Positions 31,803 through 43,379 of a DNA stretch of 49,661 bases are shown here, piece after piece (positions within the stretch are counted from its first letter, which is position 1; every line of letters begins with the position of its first letter). The translations under genes were made by a program, and so were the position numbers. The notes under the pieces are model-generated. The model had not been told where the DNA came from, ran no database searches, and saw only the letters and a list, made by a program, of their open reading frames with translations. The stretch covers positions 2,037,702 to 2,087,362 of the forward strand of contig BFEA01000216.1 of the NCBI GenBank assembly GCA_003427395.1, in the 5' to 3' direction. Origin of the DNA: Chara braunii. Lineage: Eukaryota; Streptophyta; Charophyceae; Charales; Characeae.

Positions 31803-33524
31803 TCTCTGCTCCCAGAAGTCCCTCCACATCTAAAGGATCTCCGGGACCCTAGCTGGCGCGCTGGGTGGCTGACATGGGAGTGCTTCTGCTGCCTCCGATC
31901 TCTGCCTCTCCTGCTGCTGCTCCGAAAGCTCCCCCGCTGCCTCCAACCTCTGCCTCTCTTGCCATATCTCGTCTATCCTCCTGGTTCTCTCTTTTCCTCT
32001 GTTGTCTCTCCAACTGGCGCCCTTTCCTCGTGCAGAGGTCGACCCTCTTCGGGATCTCTGCCTCCATCTCCTTCTCGGGCTGACACGGCTCCTGGCGCGG
32101 CTCTGCAGGTGTTGGCTCTTCCAGGTCTGGGTGCTCCAGGGCATGAGCTGCTAGGTGTTTGTCAATCAAGGTCAAGGCTTCTCTCCTTACAGCTGCCCTC
32201 TCTCTCCTCCTTTCTGCTCTCCCTTCTGGCGAAGGAGCCTTTTCTCATGAAGGTAACGGGGCCTCCTCTCTCTGCAACCTCTCCCTCGCCTGGCGAGTGC
32301 TCCCTGGTGCATCCCCAAGTCTCAACCCCACCGCTGGCGTCTGTGGGGGCATGTCCTCTCCAACCTCTATCACTTCCTTCCCTGCACGTCTCCCCTCGTC
32401 ACCTAGCTCTCTCTCTCGCTGAGTATCTTGGACCTCCTCCTGTGGCACCTCCAGCTGTGGCACCTTCCCTCGAGGCACCTCCTCTTGAGGAACCTCCTCT
32501 GCCTGCTCTCCACGATCCTCACCCCGAGGCGACGCTCTCCACCGAGAGATATCCAAATGTGCCTCCAGCTCCCTCAAAGGCCCTTCAGACGTTGGCAGCT
32601 CCTCCTGCGTGCGTGCTGGCGACCTCCTCAATCCACCCTCGGTAAACCGGTGGAACTCCACTGGTCCCAACCCACACTCAGGGTACGCGCCTCGTTCCTC
32701 AGCCTCTGGTCTTGGCTCCTCCTCTCTCCTAGCTAGAGCCTTTCATCCTCCTTGAGACGGTCTCGCCTCCCTTGGCTCAGGGTCCCTCTGCCTTTGACTC
32801 CTCTTACGCCTCTCAACTCTGGGCTGAGGGGGCTATGGCCATCGAAAGGCCTCTCTCAGATGTGCCCTGGAGCTCTCCCAATCTCGAGCCATGTCTCTGA
32901 CCTGCTTAGCCAGTGCCCTCTCCGCCTTTCTGGTCCAGAGGGGTAACGTCCTCGCCCACTCATCTCTCGGTATAGCCTGGCCCTGCATGAACCACTCGAA
33001 GGCAGTAATAAAATCTGCCGCATTTCCGATCTCTAGGCGGATCGGCCTGCTATCTGGTCCCACAGGCGAAGGTCGCAGCTCCTTCATCCTCATCTCCACC
33101 TTCTGCCCCGTCGTCGCATCCCTACGAATCCTGGTAATGGGCTCCTCGAACCTGCCTGTTCCCCTCAGTCTCTCAATCGCCTGGGCCACGGTCCAGCCCA
33201 TACGCCTCGCATGATCCCAAAAGCTGTCCAGGAATAGCTCGATGTCCCCATCATCGTACACCGGAGTACTCTCTCGATGGCGAGGCACATGCCGGTCATA
33301 TCCTCCTGATGCTCCCAACGGCCTCCGAGGCGGTCGTGTCCCCCTCCCTCCTCTTGGCATGGTTGTCTTCGTAAAGTAAGACCTGCACAACAGGCGAAGG
33401 AGACAACAGACACACATTGGGGTAAGCAAATAGGTGACAATCAAGCAAGCTTAGACCAGACCATACTCATGCAGCATACAATCTATCCGACCTACATAAC
33501 CTATCGCTTCTATTCTAGAGGTAG

Positions 33525-36500
33525 TCAGATCGTCTCTCTTACCTCTTCTCTCGCCACAAATTTCTTCAATCGCGTTCCAGATACCCAATCCTTCCATTCA
33601 GTCTCATTCAATTCCTCAATCTGGTACGCTCCGAAGTCTCCAATCCATACGATCCGGTAGGGACCTAACCACCTCTTATCAAGTTTCCTGGACCACTGCT
33701 TTTCCAGCGATGAATCGTAGAGAAGCACGACGTCCCCAACTGCCAGAGGTACTTTCCTCACCCGGGTAGACTGATCCCATCGAGCCTTATCATCCATACG
33801 ACTTCTAGCCACTTGATCGGACGCCTCCTGGATCCTTTCCTCTATCGCTCCTATCTGTCGTGCCCGAATGTCGAGCAATTCCTCAAAGGACAGGTCGACT
33901 TCCAGATCCTGGCGCTTCCAAGTTTGAAGAAAACTCTCGATACGGAAGGTGGCGTGTCTTCCATACCACAGCGTCGCAGGTGCGTACTTGGTGGATCTTT
34001 TCACTGCAATGTTCTCGACAAAGAATGCTGCCCTCAGGTATCTTGGCCATTGATTAGGCCTGCCTTCAGTCCACTTATCCAGGAGACTCGTAATGGTACT
34101 ATGCCCTCTTTCCACCGGAGCGTTCGCCTGGGGGTGCGCGGCCGTGGTGTAGTTAGCTACTACACCATACCTTGATAACAACTCCTACACCTCCTGGCAA
34201 GTAAATTCCGATCCCCTGTCCATTACGAACTCTCTGACGAAAGGATAATGCAGGTAGTACTTTTCGATGCAGCTAACCAAGACTGAACCAGTCTTGGTAC
34301 GAATGGCACGACCATCTACAAAGCCAGACAGGTTATCGTGCGCATCGAAGATGTAATTATAGCGTTGATCCCCAAGCGGCATGAAAAGTAGATCGAGATG
34401 CACTACAACCCCCACCTCTCGCTCTAGCCTTGGATGCAGCGGCTCTCCTTGCCTCAAACGAGATCTCTCCTGGCAGGGTACGCAGGATCGACAGAATTTC
34501 CCGACCATGTCCATCATCCCATCCCAGTAGTACAGCTCACTTATCTTGGCATACGTGGCTTGTACCCCTCGATGCCCTCCTGCAATGCCATCATGAAGTG
34601 CTGCTACGACGTCAATCTGGCGGTTCCTACCGCAGACGACTCTCCTGGGATTCCCCACTTCTCTTCTTATGAAAAGGTGGTCATCTCGCACTAAGTAGCG
34701 CTTCAGCATTCTCTGATCCCTATCACTTACATCCCTTAGCCGCATCTCGCAAGACAAGAGAAGCCCCAACTCTAGATAGATCTCATCATACTCCTCTGCA
34801 CGAAAGGCCTCCTTAATCTCCCCCTCCTCAAACTCGTCGTCCTGGCTCTCGGGCACTTCATCCACATTCCCTGCCGGGTTCAACGAGCCTGAGTGGTCGA
34901 GGTTTTCCGGTAGTAATGTGTTGACGAGGAGATCATTTCCTCCCATCAGGTCCTCATGTCGTTCTACCTGGCCTGGTCCTTCCTCGATCGTCCTCATGTC
35001 TTCCACCAGACTATGCGGACTGGCGAGCGCCAATTCCATCATCTTCTGAACATCCTTACCTTCCCAAGGATCTTCTTCTTCAAAGGGTTTGAGGACTAGC
35101 TCTGCCCTCCTTTCGTATCCACTCGGCGCTTGCCAAATAGGATAGCCCACACAGCTAGGCACTCGCGATGACCACTTGTTGATATGGAGACGAAAATCTT
35201 CCTCCTGATCCAGGAATCCATCAACTGGGGGCGTTTTCTCCACCGCCCATCCTTTCTGGTTATCCTTGTTGATACGACTCAGCCCGTCCGCCCGGTTCTT
35301 GTTACCAAGAATACGCTCCAACTCGAAGTTAAACATCCAGATGTACGTCAACTATCTGGCAACCGTTGGATCCGATGCAACGTAATTCCTCAGAGAGTAG
35401 GTCAGGGCGGTCGGGTCCACTCTCAAAATAAACCTCCTGCCGAAGATGTAGTTCCGGAAGATCCGTAGACAGTGGAGGACAGCAAGGGTCTCCCTTTTGA
35501 ACTTAGAGTAGTTTCTCTCTATCATATAGAGAGTCCGGCTTTCAAATCGCAAGGGTTTTTCCTTTCCTTCCATGTCTGTCTGAATTAGAACTCCTCCTAA
35601 GGCAGTTGGCCCCGCATCTGTTTCAACAATGAAGGGTTGCGTTTCCGTGGCATCATAATCTGGCGCTCCTAACACCAACCCTCCCTCTCGAAATTCCTCC
35701 TTCATTCTGGCCACCACCTCTTCTTGCTCTTCACCCCAAACCCATTCCTGATCCTGACGAACTGACTTCCTCAAGTGTTCAGTCTTAGCGGCAAAGTTCT
35801 TGACGAAGGCCCTCCAAAACCCACACGTACCAAGGAATTTCCGGACATCAGTTATTGAGTGGAACGAAACTGACCACTTAGTAATCTTGTCTGTCTTCTT
35901 CACATCCGGCCTTCGGTCTTTCTCGCTGCAGACGAACCCAAAGATAGTCGCTTCCCTCATGCAGTGTCTGGATTTGGCCCCGCTTGCCGTGAGGTTGTGC
36001 TCCTCGAGCAGACTCAGGACTTTGTCGAGGTCCTGGATGTGCTTCCAAACAAAGCGCCTTACCCCTGGCAAGGCCTTGTCGCTCTCCTTTATTTCCGGCC
36101 CCTTCACTGCCAAATCGTCGATGTATGGCTGGGTGATATGGGGGCTGACTGACTGCATAGCCTGAATCATGGCCCGTTGGACCATTGCTACCGCATTGGT
36201 CCACCCTTGTGGGGCCACGTTCATGTGGATTAGTCCTCGTGGCGTGTGCATAGCTGTCACCGGCCTGTCTGGGGAGTAGACCGGAAACTGATCATATCTT
36301 GAGTAAAGGTCTATAAGTGAGATTATAGACCTTCCAGCACAGGATTCTGATAGAGCGTCCGCATTTGGCAGTCCTCCAGCATCTCGCACGGTCACCGCAT
36401 TCAGCCTCTGCAAATCTTGCACCCATCGCAGCGTCCCGTTAGGCTTGATGAAGCAGAACCACGGGGACACATACGACCCACTCGAATAGTCGGCGATGTG

Positions 36501-36914
36501 CGTACGTATCTTGCCGTCGAGGTAATTCACCACTTTCTTTTCTTCGTCAGGATTTGGATATCGCGCCCCTCTCATGTTCCAAGGCTCGTGTGGCACGGTG
36601 TGGATGCGGATCATAGGTATTTTGTCCACATCCAGCCTGCCACGCTCCTCGTCACTAAACGCATAGGTGCGATGCCTCCTCTTCATCAACTCCACCATCA
36701 ATGTCCGCTCCTGAGGCAGTAGGAAGTCGGACTCCCCTATGATCAACTTCCTCTTATTCCCTTCGTTGATACGATATGGCCTTGCTAGCGCATTCTCCCT
36801 CATTCACCGTATCAACCCTCGTTCCCTCTCGTAGTATGCTTCCTCGTCCTCTGTAACGAGGACGGGAACCGGGCGACACTTCTTGTCTACCGTCTTGTAC
36901 CGCCTTTGGGAACC
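33525..36914 (-). pseudogene. pol: pol: reverse transcriptase, RNase H, integrase
   Basis: One phase stays open for 3.4 kb apart from three stops: TGA 36804-36806, TAG 35352-35354 and TAG 34185-34187. RT has LIDLYSRYDQF (motif A) and YIDD (36125-36114). RNase H follows with VETDAGPTALGG (Asp near 35617), ERNYSKFKRETLAVL and LRVDPTAL. The integrase zinc domain has HDGIAGGH (about 34597-34570) and CRSC (about 34490). Its catalytic core has HLDLLF (about 34395), DRGSEF (about 34220) and PQANAPVE (about 34115). A GPY/F module (GPYRIVWIGDFGAYQIEEL) precedes the natural TGA at 33525-33527. The order RT-RNase H-integrase is that of Ty3/gypsy. Its upstream end abuts the inverted protease segment, so the original fusion to the protease is broken. 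Confidence 0.92.
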
Positions 36915-37625
36915 TTAATTGAGCCAAATGGACTGGAAGTGTGTAGTTTGCGGCATGGTGGATTTGGTGGTAAAGGGTTCCAAGTCCGCAACAATGGTGG
37001 ACACTGGGGCGGAGATGAACATTATCCAGGAGGCGGATGCTATCAGATTCGGGTTGGACATAGACCGATCTGATTGCGGTATTTTGCACGGCGCAAACTC
37101 CAAGGCCGTGTTTTGTGGGACAGCCTCGAATGTACTCATCGAGGTCGGAAAGATGAAGGTCCGAGCTTGCTTCTTCATCATGCCGGATGTGGACCACGGG
37201 ATCCTCCTAGGAAGATCATTTTTCAGTAGGACAGAAACCGTGATGTTCAACAAGCATGACAGAACTCTGATCCTCCTCCTATGCGACCCTACCTGCGAAA
37301 ATTACGAAATAATTACCTGCAGAAACATAGGACCAAGGAGTATAAGGAACCGGCCCAATCCAGGGTCGTTCAGAATCGAAGAGTCGGAAGGTGAGCGCCG
37401 GAGGCTCGGGGCAGAACCAGAAGCAGGAGAGAGGGTGAAAGCATTTTCCCTCAGCTTGTTGGACGTCGGGAAGGCCATGGACTTGGTGGCCGCACATGAG
37501 ATGGCAGATCCGGATGCCATCCAGGCCTTGAGGGAACAAGTTCTGGAATGCCCCGAGGCAGGAAGATTGGAGCTGGTATATCGGCTCCCGGGCAGCGGAA
37601 AGGGCCCCGCATCAGCGCAAGCGCA
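36915..37625 (+). pseudogene. Aspartic protease segment, inverted relative to gag and pol
   Basis: The plus strand encodes MDWKCVVCGMVDLVVKG, then MVDTGAEMNII (the D-T-G-A catalytic signature at 37000-37011), then HGILLGRSFF (the partner of the flap/strand region). It continues through ENYEIITCRNIGPRS to RLELVYRLPGSGKG at about 37600. In retroviral-type polyproteins the protease lies between gag and RT on the same strand. Here gag (ending near 37626) and pol (starting near 36914) are on the minus strand and this piece is flipped between them. Breakpoints lie within about 10 bases of 36915 and around 37620. The plus-strand frame runs on into antisense gag to a stop at 37707. It could be a real micro-inversion or an assembly error. 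Confidence 0.85.
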
Positions 37626-40047
37626 GTCTGTGAGTCGGCCTTTTCGCCCACTCAGCCTCCTTGGGCAGGATCGTACCCAGATGGACATTGGGCACCAGGC
37701 GCCGTGACAATCTCCCCTTCAGTTCATCGCAGAGCCGCAGAGCCGACGCTAGGATTTCCTTCAAGGTCATGAGGTCATTATGCCTTTCCAGCAGCCGGTC
37801 GATCACTTTCTCTACGTAAAATCCCTCCTCCAACCGAACCGCGTATTTCTTCTTTTTGGGTGGTCCGTCACGTATAACCGGTTCGGCCTCTCTGCTCGTC
37901 CCCTTTTTCCTTGCCCGCTGCTCCGCCCTCTGATCCTCTTCCCGATGCAGCCTCTCGTCTTCTTCCTCCTCCTCATCATCGTCCTCCACTTCCACGGCCT
38001 CTTTCCTCCTTCCTGGTTCGGTCTCCCTCCTCGGAGGCTCTTGGCTGGCACTGGCCTTGGCTTGATTCCTCGTTCGCGCTGCCTGTGCCAGCCGGGCCTG
38101 CGGGGTGAGGGGTCTCCCCATCACTCCCGATTGTGGGCTCGCCCCCCCCACATTTACTCCGGGTCGCCCAGGCGCTGACTCCGGGCCGGAGTCGTACAGG
38201 AATACCTTGGGGATGCTAGACTTCCATACCCTCACTTCTCTACAGAGGTTCACCAACTTTTGTTGGTACCTTCCTACCTTATTCAGCAAGTCCTCCATCT
38301 TTCCCAATAAGACGGACGATGGTTCCGCCCTTGTTTCCTCGTCCTCGTCATCCGATTCGACGATTATGGGTTTTTCCCTCTTGCTTCCTCCTCGTGGCCC
38401 TTGAGTCACTTCCTCGTCGCTCCCCACTTCCTCTACCCCAATCGGTGGTTCCTCCTTCTCCTGCCATAGCCTGAACGTGGCAGGGGGTGGTGGTCCGGCT
38501 GCCGCCCTTCGTTGGGCTTCCGCTCTCACTCCTTCAAGCCTTTTGTCAATGACCTCCCCAAACTGATCGTTAATGTTCCCATCCATAGTAGAGGGAATTA
38601 GCCCGCTCCTCTGATCTTCTCGTCTTATGTTACAGAACCTTATGGTGTGGCCTTGCTGGTCACAATGCTGGCAGATGGCCGTCCTCCAGTCAAAACGGGG
38701 TCTCCCATACCCCTGACTTCCCTGATCTCCCTGGCCTTTATACCCCTGGCCTGGGTACCCTTGGCCTTAATTCCCCTGGCCTTGGTACCCCTGGCCTTGG
38801 TTTCCTCGGCCTTGACTATTCTATTGCCCTCCTCTTCCGCCGCCATTTTTGCCTCGCCCCCTTCCTCCACCCCTCCCTCAGTTGCCTTGATTGCCCTGCC
38901 TCTGGTTCCCACCTCCAACCACGCTTCCCTGTGAACTGGGAGCAGGTGACGGCGGCGGGGCCACAGGCTGGGTCAGGGCTGCGGGGTAGATGGGTGGCGG
39001 CATACTCATTTGCGACCCCACTACTGGCGGCCGACTACCCCATGGCACAATTGCATTCATCACCGGCCAGGACCACTGTCCGTAGGAGGACGCCCCTCCT
39101 TGCGAGGGGCCCGCACTAGACGAGGGTGCCGCCACACTTGGATGAGCCGCCGCCACCGCCTGAGGCGCCTGCGCTTTTCCTGATCCCTGTCCGCCCTGTG
39201 CCAAGTTACGCACTTTGCGCTGGGCCTTCGTCAGGCGTTGCGGCACCGGCTCTTCCTCTTCCCAGAGCTCCTCCTGAACAACCTCCTCTATCACCGACTC
39301 CGTTCCTTTCACTTGGACAACCGTTGCTACCCTCCTTTGCACCACCGGCTCTGTTGCATACCCCAGCTGTGCCAATACGTCTGTAACAATCCTTGTTACC
39401 CCCGGGGTCCCAGAAGCGGTCGCATCTATTTCCTTTCTCTTCTGCCTTTGCAGGCGTACCTGACGTTGCTCCACTTGGACCAAATACCCAACTTCCATCC
39501 CTCTGTCAATAGTGGTCCAGGTGAGCTTGGTGCTACCTCCTCCATGCCTCATCAACTCGACGGCCTCCGATGCCGTGAGTAGCCCCAGGAAGATGGCGCA
39601 CTGTGCTTCCTCCGAAATCCCATGGACCTTCCGCGCCCTCTTCTTGAACTCCTGAACAAAGACCCCTATCGTCGTAAAATCCTCCTTGTTCATTGCTTCA
39701 AGGTCCGCAGTGGTCAATAGTCCATCTCCAAGGCGGTACTTCCTCTGCATTCCCTCTTTGAACCTTTCCCAGCTACCTTGGGCTGCATCTATAACTTTCT
39801 TCACTTCTCGGTGGTAGCTGTGGAGGACAAACTGAAGGATGCGTTTGAACTTTACAACGTCCGACCGCCCGACCAGAGCTTGTTCCTCCCGCTCCAGTCA
39901 TTTTGAGACTCTCTCCCCACAAAAATGGAAGGTATCGACCTTGGGGATATTGCTTGGATTCCTTTCATGCCGGTCGATGGCCAAGATGAGGTCATCGAGC
40001 GTCAGACCCTTCTTGGGTGCACCCGATGCGTCGCCAGTCTTAGGCAT
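37612..40047 (-). pseudogene. gag: gag1: capsid-like and zinc-knuckle polyprotein with four stops
   Basis: The ATG at 40047 opens MPKTGDASGAPKKGLTLDDL. One phase is kept to 37612 apart from stops at 39898 (TGA, after FCGERVSK), 38878 (TGA), 38821 (TAG) and 38767 (TAA). The capsid-like part includes SWERFKEGMQRKYRLGDG and VFVQEFKKRARKVHGISEEA. A Gln/Gly/Asn-rich repeat region precedes a perfect CCHC knuckle, CQHCDQQGHTIRFC (38673-38633). A long charged region and a helical C-terminus (VIDRLLERHNDLMTLKEIL) follow, and it ends near ILPKEAEW at about 37640. After that the sequence is antisense to the inverted protease piece, so the terminal residues are not original. The product would coat the RNA genome in the cytoplasm. 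Confidence 0.85.
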
Positions 40048-40346
40048 CTTGACAGCTCTTCTTTTCAAGTTCCGTGGCAAGAGAAAACAAGCACATCCCC
40101 TTGTTCATCATAACACCTTGACTGGTCTACTCCATCCGTCCTACCTAACCCTTAGTACTTGCTTTACCCAAATGTTAACAAGATCGTCCCTCATATTCCC
40201 CTTGACTCAGGTAGGTAAATTTTCTCACCTGTACTTAGTCACTTATTAATTTTCCTTACCTTCTCGTCATTCCTTTATGCCTTTTTCCCATTCACTTCTC
40301 ATACCCGGATGTCGTTCCACCAGGGACAACGGTAGGCTTTCCGTTA

Positions 40347-40364
40347 TCCCCGGCAACGGCGCCA
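40347..40364 (-). promoter_or_regulatory. Primer-binding site for tRNA-Asp
   Basis: The plus strand reads TCCCCGGCAACGGCGCCA, which is the 3' end of plant-type tRNA-Asp(GTC) including CCA. On the minus strand it is therefore the 18-base complement that primes reverse transcription. It lies two bases from the LTR edge at 40367. The same primer is used by some plant gypsy elements such as Athila. Confidence 0.9.
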
Positions 40365-41619
40365 CCTGTCGTGCGCATTGGTCCAGCACTGCATCAGGGC
40401 AGCGCGGGACCCTCCCGGCCACATCACGCAGGAGTTGGTTTTATATCCTTCGTCGCGAATATACATGGGGCTTCCATAAGCCGCTCCGACCGAGTGCGCC
40501 AGCCATACCTCTCGCGAGCCCCTACGACAGGATAGGGCCTACGCGAGGCACGACGTACCTCCACGTTACGGGAGCTGTCAGCTCCCTTCGGTGGGCGTAT
40601 CCCCGCCGAGCTACCAGTCCACAATACGAGAGCTAATCAGTTGCAATCGCAGAGGTGGACCAGCCGAGGGCGTTTCTCGTTCGCTGTAGCATAGGGGGTA
40701 CGCGCGGTAATACGCCTCTATCAGACCCGCACGCGAACCACCATCTTGGAGGGTTGAAGTCCCAAGCGCGGCCTGTCGTCGGTCGACTAGGACGTATCCC
40801 ACACACCACGCGCACACCACTTTACGAACATAAAAAAAAGAGAAAAAAAAAAAAAAAAGACACACACACACACACACGAAACAACACAACAAAAACAACG
40901 AGACAACGCTCCTAGCCCCTCAGTAGCCAACCCATAACTTTCCGGTGCAGAAAAACAGATAAGCGTCGCGCATGAGACTTAGTATAAAACCGCGCAGACG
41001 CAGGGCTTACTCATATCAACTCGCGATGCAGGCGTACGCAAGCAGTCGCAATGATGGCGTACTATGTAGTGCCCATAATCAAGCGGTCCCTCGTGGATCC
41101 GAGTACCGCTTATCACACTCAAGTGTCAGACTCGAAGTGTCGTGAGGGTCTAATCCTTCACGACATTGCACGGCTGAAGGAATACCCGTGCAGCCGCCGC
41201 GAGACCTCCGGCCTTTGGTCTGAGCATTTCGGTAGGCAAGGCAAATAGGCTCCGCACGAGGGAAAATCCCTCCTCTGCAGAGCCTAGGGCTTGGGATGTC
41301 CTGGACAAGGACCTCGAATCCCGGCCCAGGACCAACGTCCGACTAAAAAATTCTCAAGAAGCAAGGCAAAATAAACGGAGGAGTCCCCCCCTGGGCCTCT
41401 CAGTCTTACCCTCTGAAGTATGCTCTTTGTACGGAGCCCATTAGTCCATGCATACATTCACCCTACGTACAACCCAAAGGACCTGTAACACAAGATAGGT
41501 CAAATGCCCAGGCTAAATCATCATCATATGGGGGATAAACCTCCATAGCGCACCTCCATATAACACTCTCTAGCGCCACCTGTCGAAAATAATCTAACTC
41601 CTCTGAAAACAACGAAATT

Positions 41620-42145
41620 TCGGCAGCGCTTCTCGTAGGAAAAGTGCCCTTTCAGAATTTATAAAAGCCCAAATATGAAATAGAAATAACCCTTGACTCT
41701 CCAAAGTCCAATTTTGTCTAACTCCCTGAATTAGCAAAATTTTGGACAGCACTTCCTTTAGAAAAGGAGTTTTCCCATAATTTTACTAAGCCATATATGA
41801 AATCTAGACAAGTTGAACTTTGAGAAGCCATAAATTTGACTAACTCCCCGAATTAGTAAAAATTTGGGCAGCACCCCCTTTAGAAAAGGAGGCTTTCCAT
41901 ATTTTCACTAAGCCAGATATAATGAAAAGACAAGTCAAGCTTTGACAAGCCAAACTTTTGACTAACTCTCTGAATTAGCAAAAATTTGGGCAGCACTCCC
42001 TTTAGAAACGGAGGCTTTCCATGTTTTTACTAAGTCAGAAAGACAAGTCAAGTTTGGACAAGGAAAAATTTAACTAATTCTTTGGATTTGAAGAAATTTT
42101 GGCAGCACTTCCCGTAGAGAAAGTGGTCTGCCAAGATTTATACAA
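41620..42145 (-). repeat. Tandem repeat array, about 122-bp units (5' LTR)
   Basis: Counterpart of the array at 24190-24740, with five GGCAGC- or GACAGC-containing units. The last unit pairs CACTT with AAGTG (about 42107-42125), where the 3' LTR copy has CGCTT with AAGTG. Confidence 0.75.
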
Positions 42146-42451
42146 AGCCAAGTATAAGAAAAGATCCCAAAAAAATGCGAGGACCGACCTAAGTAAAAAA
42201 AAAACTTAGCTCTGAAAATGCAGGAATTGAAACTAACTCCTATGGCTCTAGCACGTGGCGAGCGACTAAAGCAACTACCTATCAAAACTGAAACTCAGAC
42301 TAAGTAGTAGTCTCACTCAGTCGCATGCAGGCCAAACCACAAGGGTATGTACTCTCACCATCCCAAAGTCAACCTAAACAAACAATAGTTCATGATCTCC
42401 CAATGATTTAACCCTTTATACCCGGCTTACATAAGGCATAGGTCAGGCCGC

Positions 42452-43379
42452 CTGAACTTACAAAACAACTCAACTTAGCCAGGCCTAGAGTCAAAATACC
42501 TAAACTTATAGGGCGTTCTGACTTGGCCAAATATAGACAAACAAATGGCACAACTACTTTTCTTTTCTTTGGGCACATAACCAGACCACTCTAGTCGCCC
42601 TGGACTGTTTAAAGTATCCAAGTTATATATACTTATCTTTACTTTTGTCTTCTAAGGTTGAATATGACTGAACTAACTTAAGTTCATCCTGCCCCAGTTT
42701 ACCATCAATTCTATTCTTAGTTGTACTTTCTTCAAGTTGTGATACGGCTATAGTCAGACCACCTAAACTTATAGAACAGTCTGATTAGCTCGTTCTTAGA
42801 TAGAGTAGTAATAAAGTATAACCAAATTATAACCATTGGGTTTCAGCATGTGCGAGGCTTTGAGCCAGACCCCCTAAACTTATAGAAGGGTTTTAACTCT
42901 CTGCCACATTCATTTCTAACTAAGCCATTACGTGTGTGGCATCGAGTCAGACCCCCTGAACTTACAGAAGGGTCTGCCTCTTTGCCAAGGTTAATTCTTC
43001 ATAATAAAGAGCAAGAAGAGACTGAGTCACCTGAACTTACAGAACAGCTTGGTCTCCTCGTTCAGAAATGAAAGAAACAAGTAAAATCCCAATGAAAACA
43101 AAGCAACCCAAGGCACCAAAACTTATTGAGCACCCTGAGTCCCTGAAGATCAAGCACAATCAAACCCCTCACAAGTCAGAGCAGTCAGGCCACGTGAACT
43201 TACAGAACAACCTGACCCTCTAAACAAACAATAGCATTGGGTCTCCCCAAACTTATGGGGACATCTCAGCCTCCAGAGTAATCAGACCCTCTAAACTTAT
43301 ACAAGGGTCTGACTTCTCCATGCAAATCCAAAATAAAACAAAGCGTTGGGGTTCCCCAAACTTATGGGGACTCCCCAGC
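42452..43379 (-). repeat. Stem-loop repeat array with constant loop (5' LTR)
   Basis: Counterpart of 25029-25955. One copy here pairs perfectly, GTCAGG (43184-43189) with CCTGAC (43211-43216), where the 3' LTR copy has a single mismatch. Another (about 42951-42979) pairs CAGACCC with GGGTCTG, where the other LTR has a G.T wobble. One copy (about 42491) has lost a pair. Confidence 0.75.

Larger units (their letters stand above)
30678..33360 (-). pseudogene. Second gag-like gene (gag2) downstream of pol
   Basis: The start is the ATG at 33360 (MPRGGRGTRPPRRP). An N-terminal helical region with AADFITAFEWFMQGQAIPRD, WARTLPLWTRKAERALAKQV and DWESSRAHLREAF resembles a capsid-type domain. A long Glu/Arg/Pro-rich middle follows, then MWRDFWEQRGKE and KEAGHGVRLEAMEVEIQELR (coiled coil). 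Last comes a zinc-knuckle start, CFFCTKEGH. In-frame stops lie at 32833 (TAG), 32743 (TGA), 32245 (TGA), 31830 (TAG) and 30678 (TGA). The last falls directly after the knuckle His. Beyond it the frame continues ALQCP, giving CX2CX4HX4C. A frame change lies near 31855. The adapter scar and 166-bp duplication add exactly 204 bp, so they do not shift the frame. A capsid-like domain plus CCHC knuckle argues for a nucleic-acid-binding Gag-type protein rather than an envelope. Confidence 0.65.
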
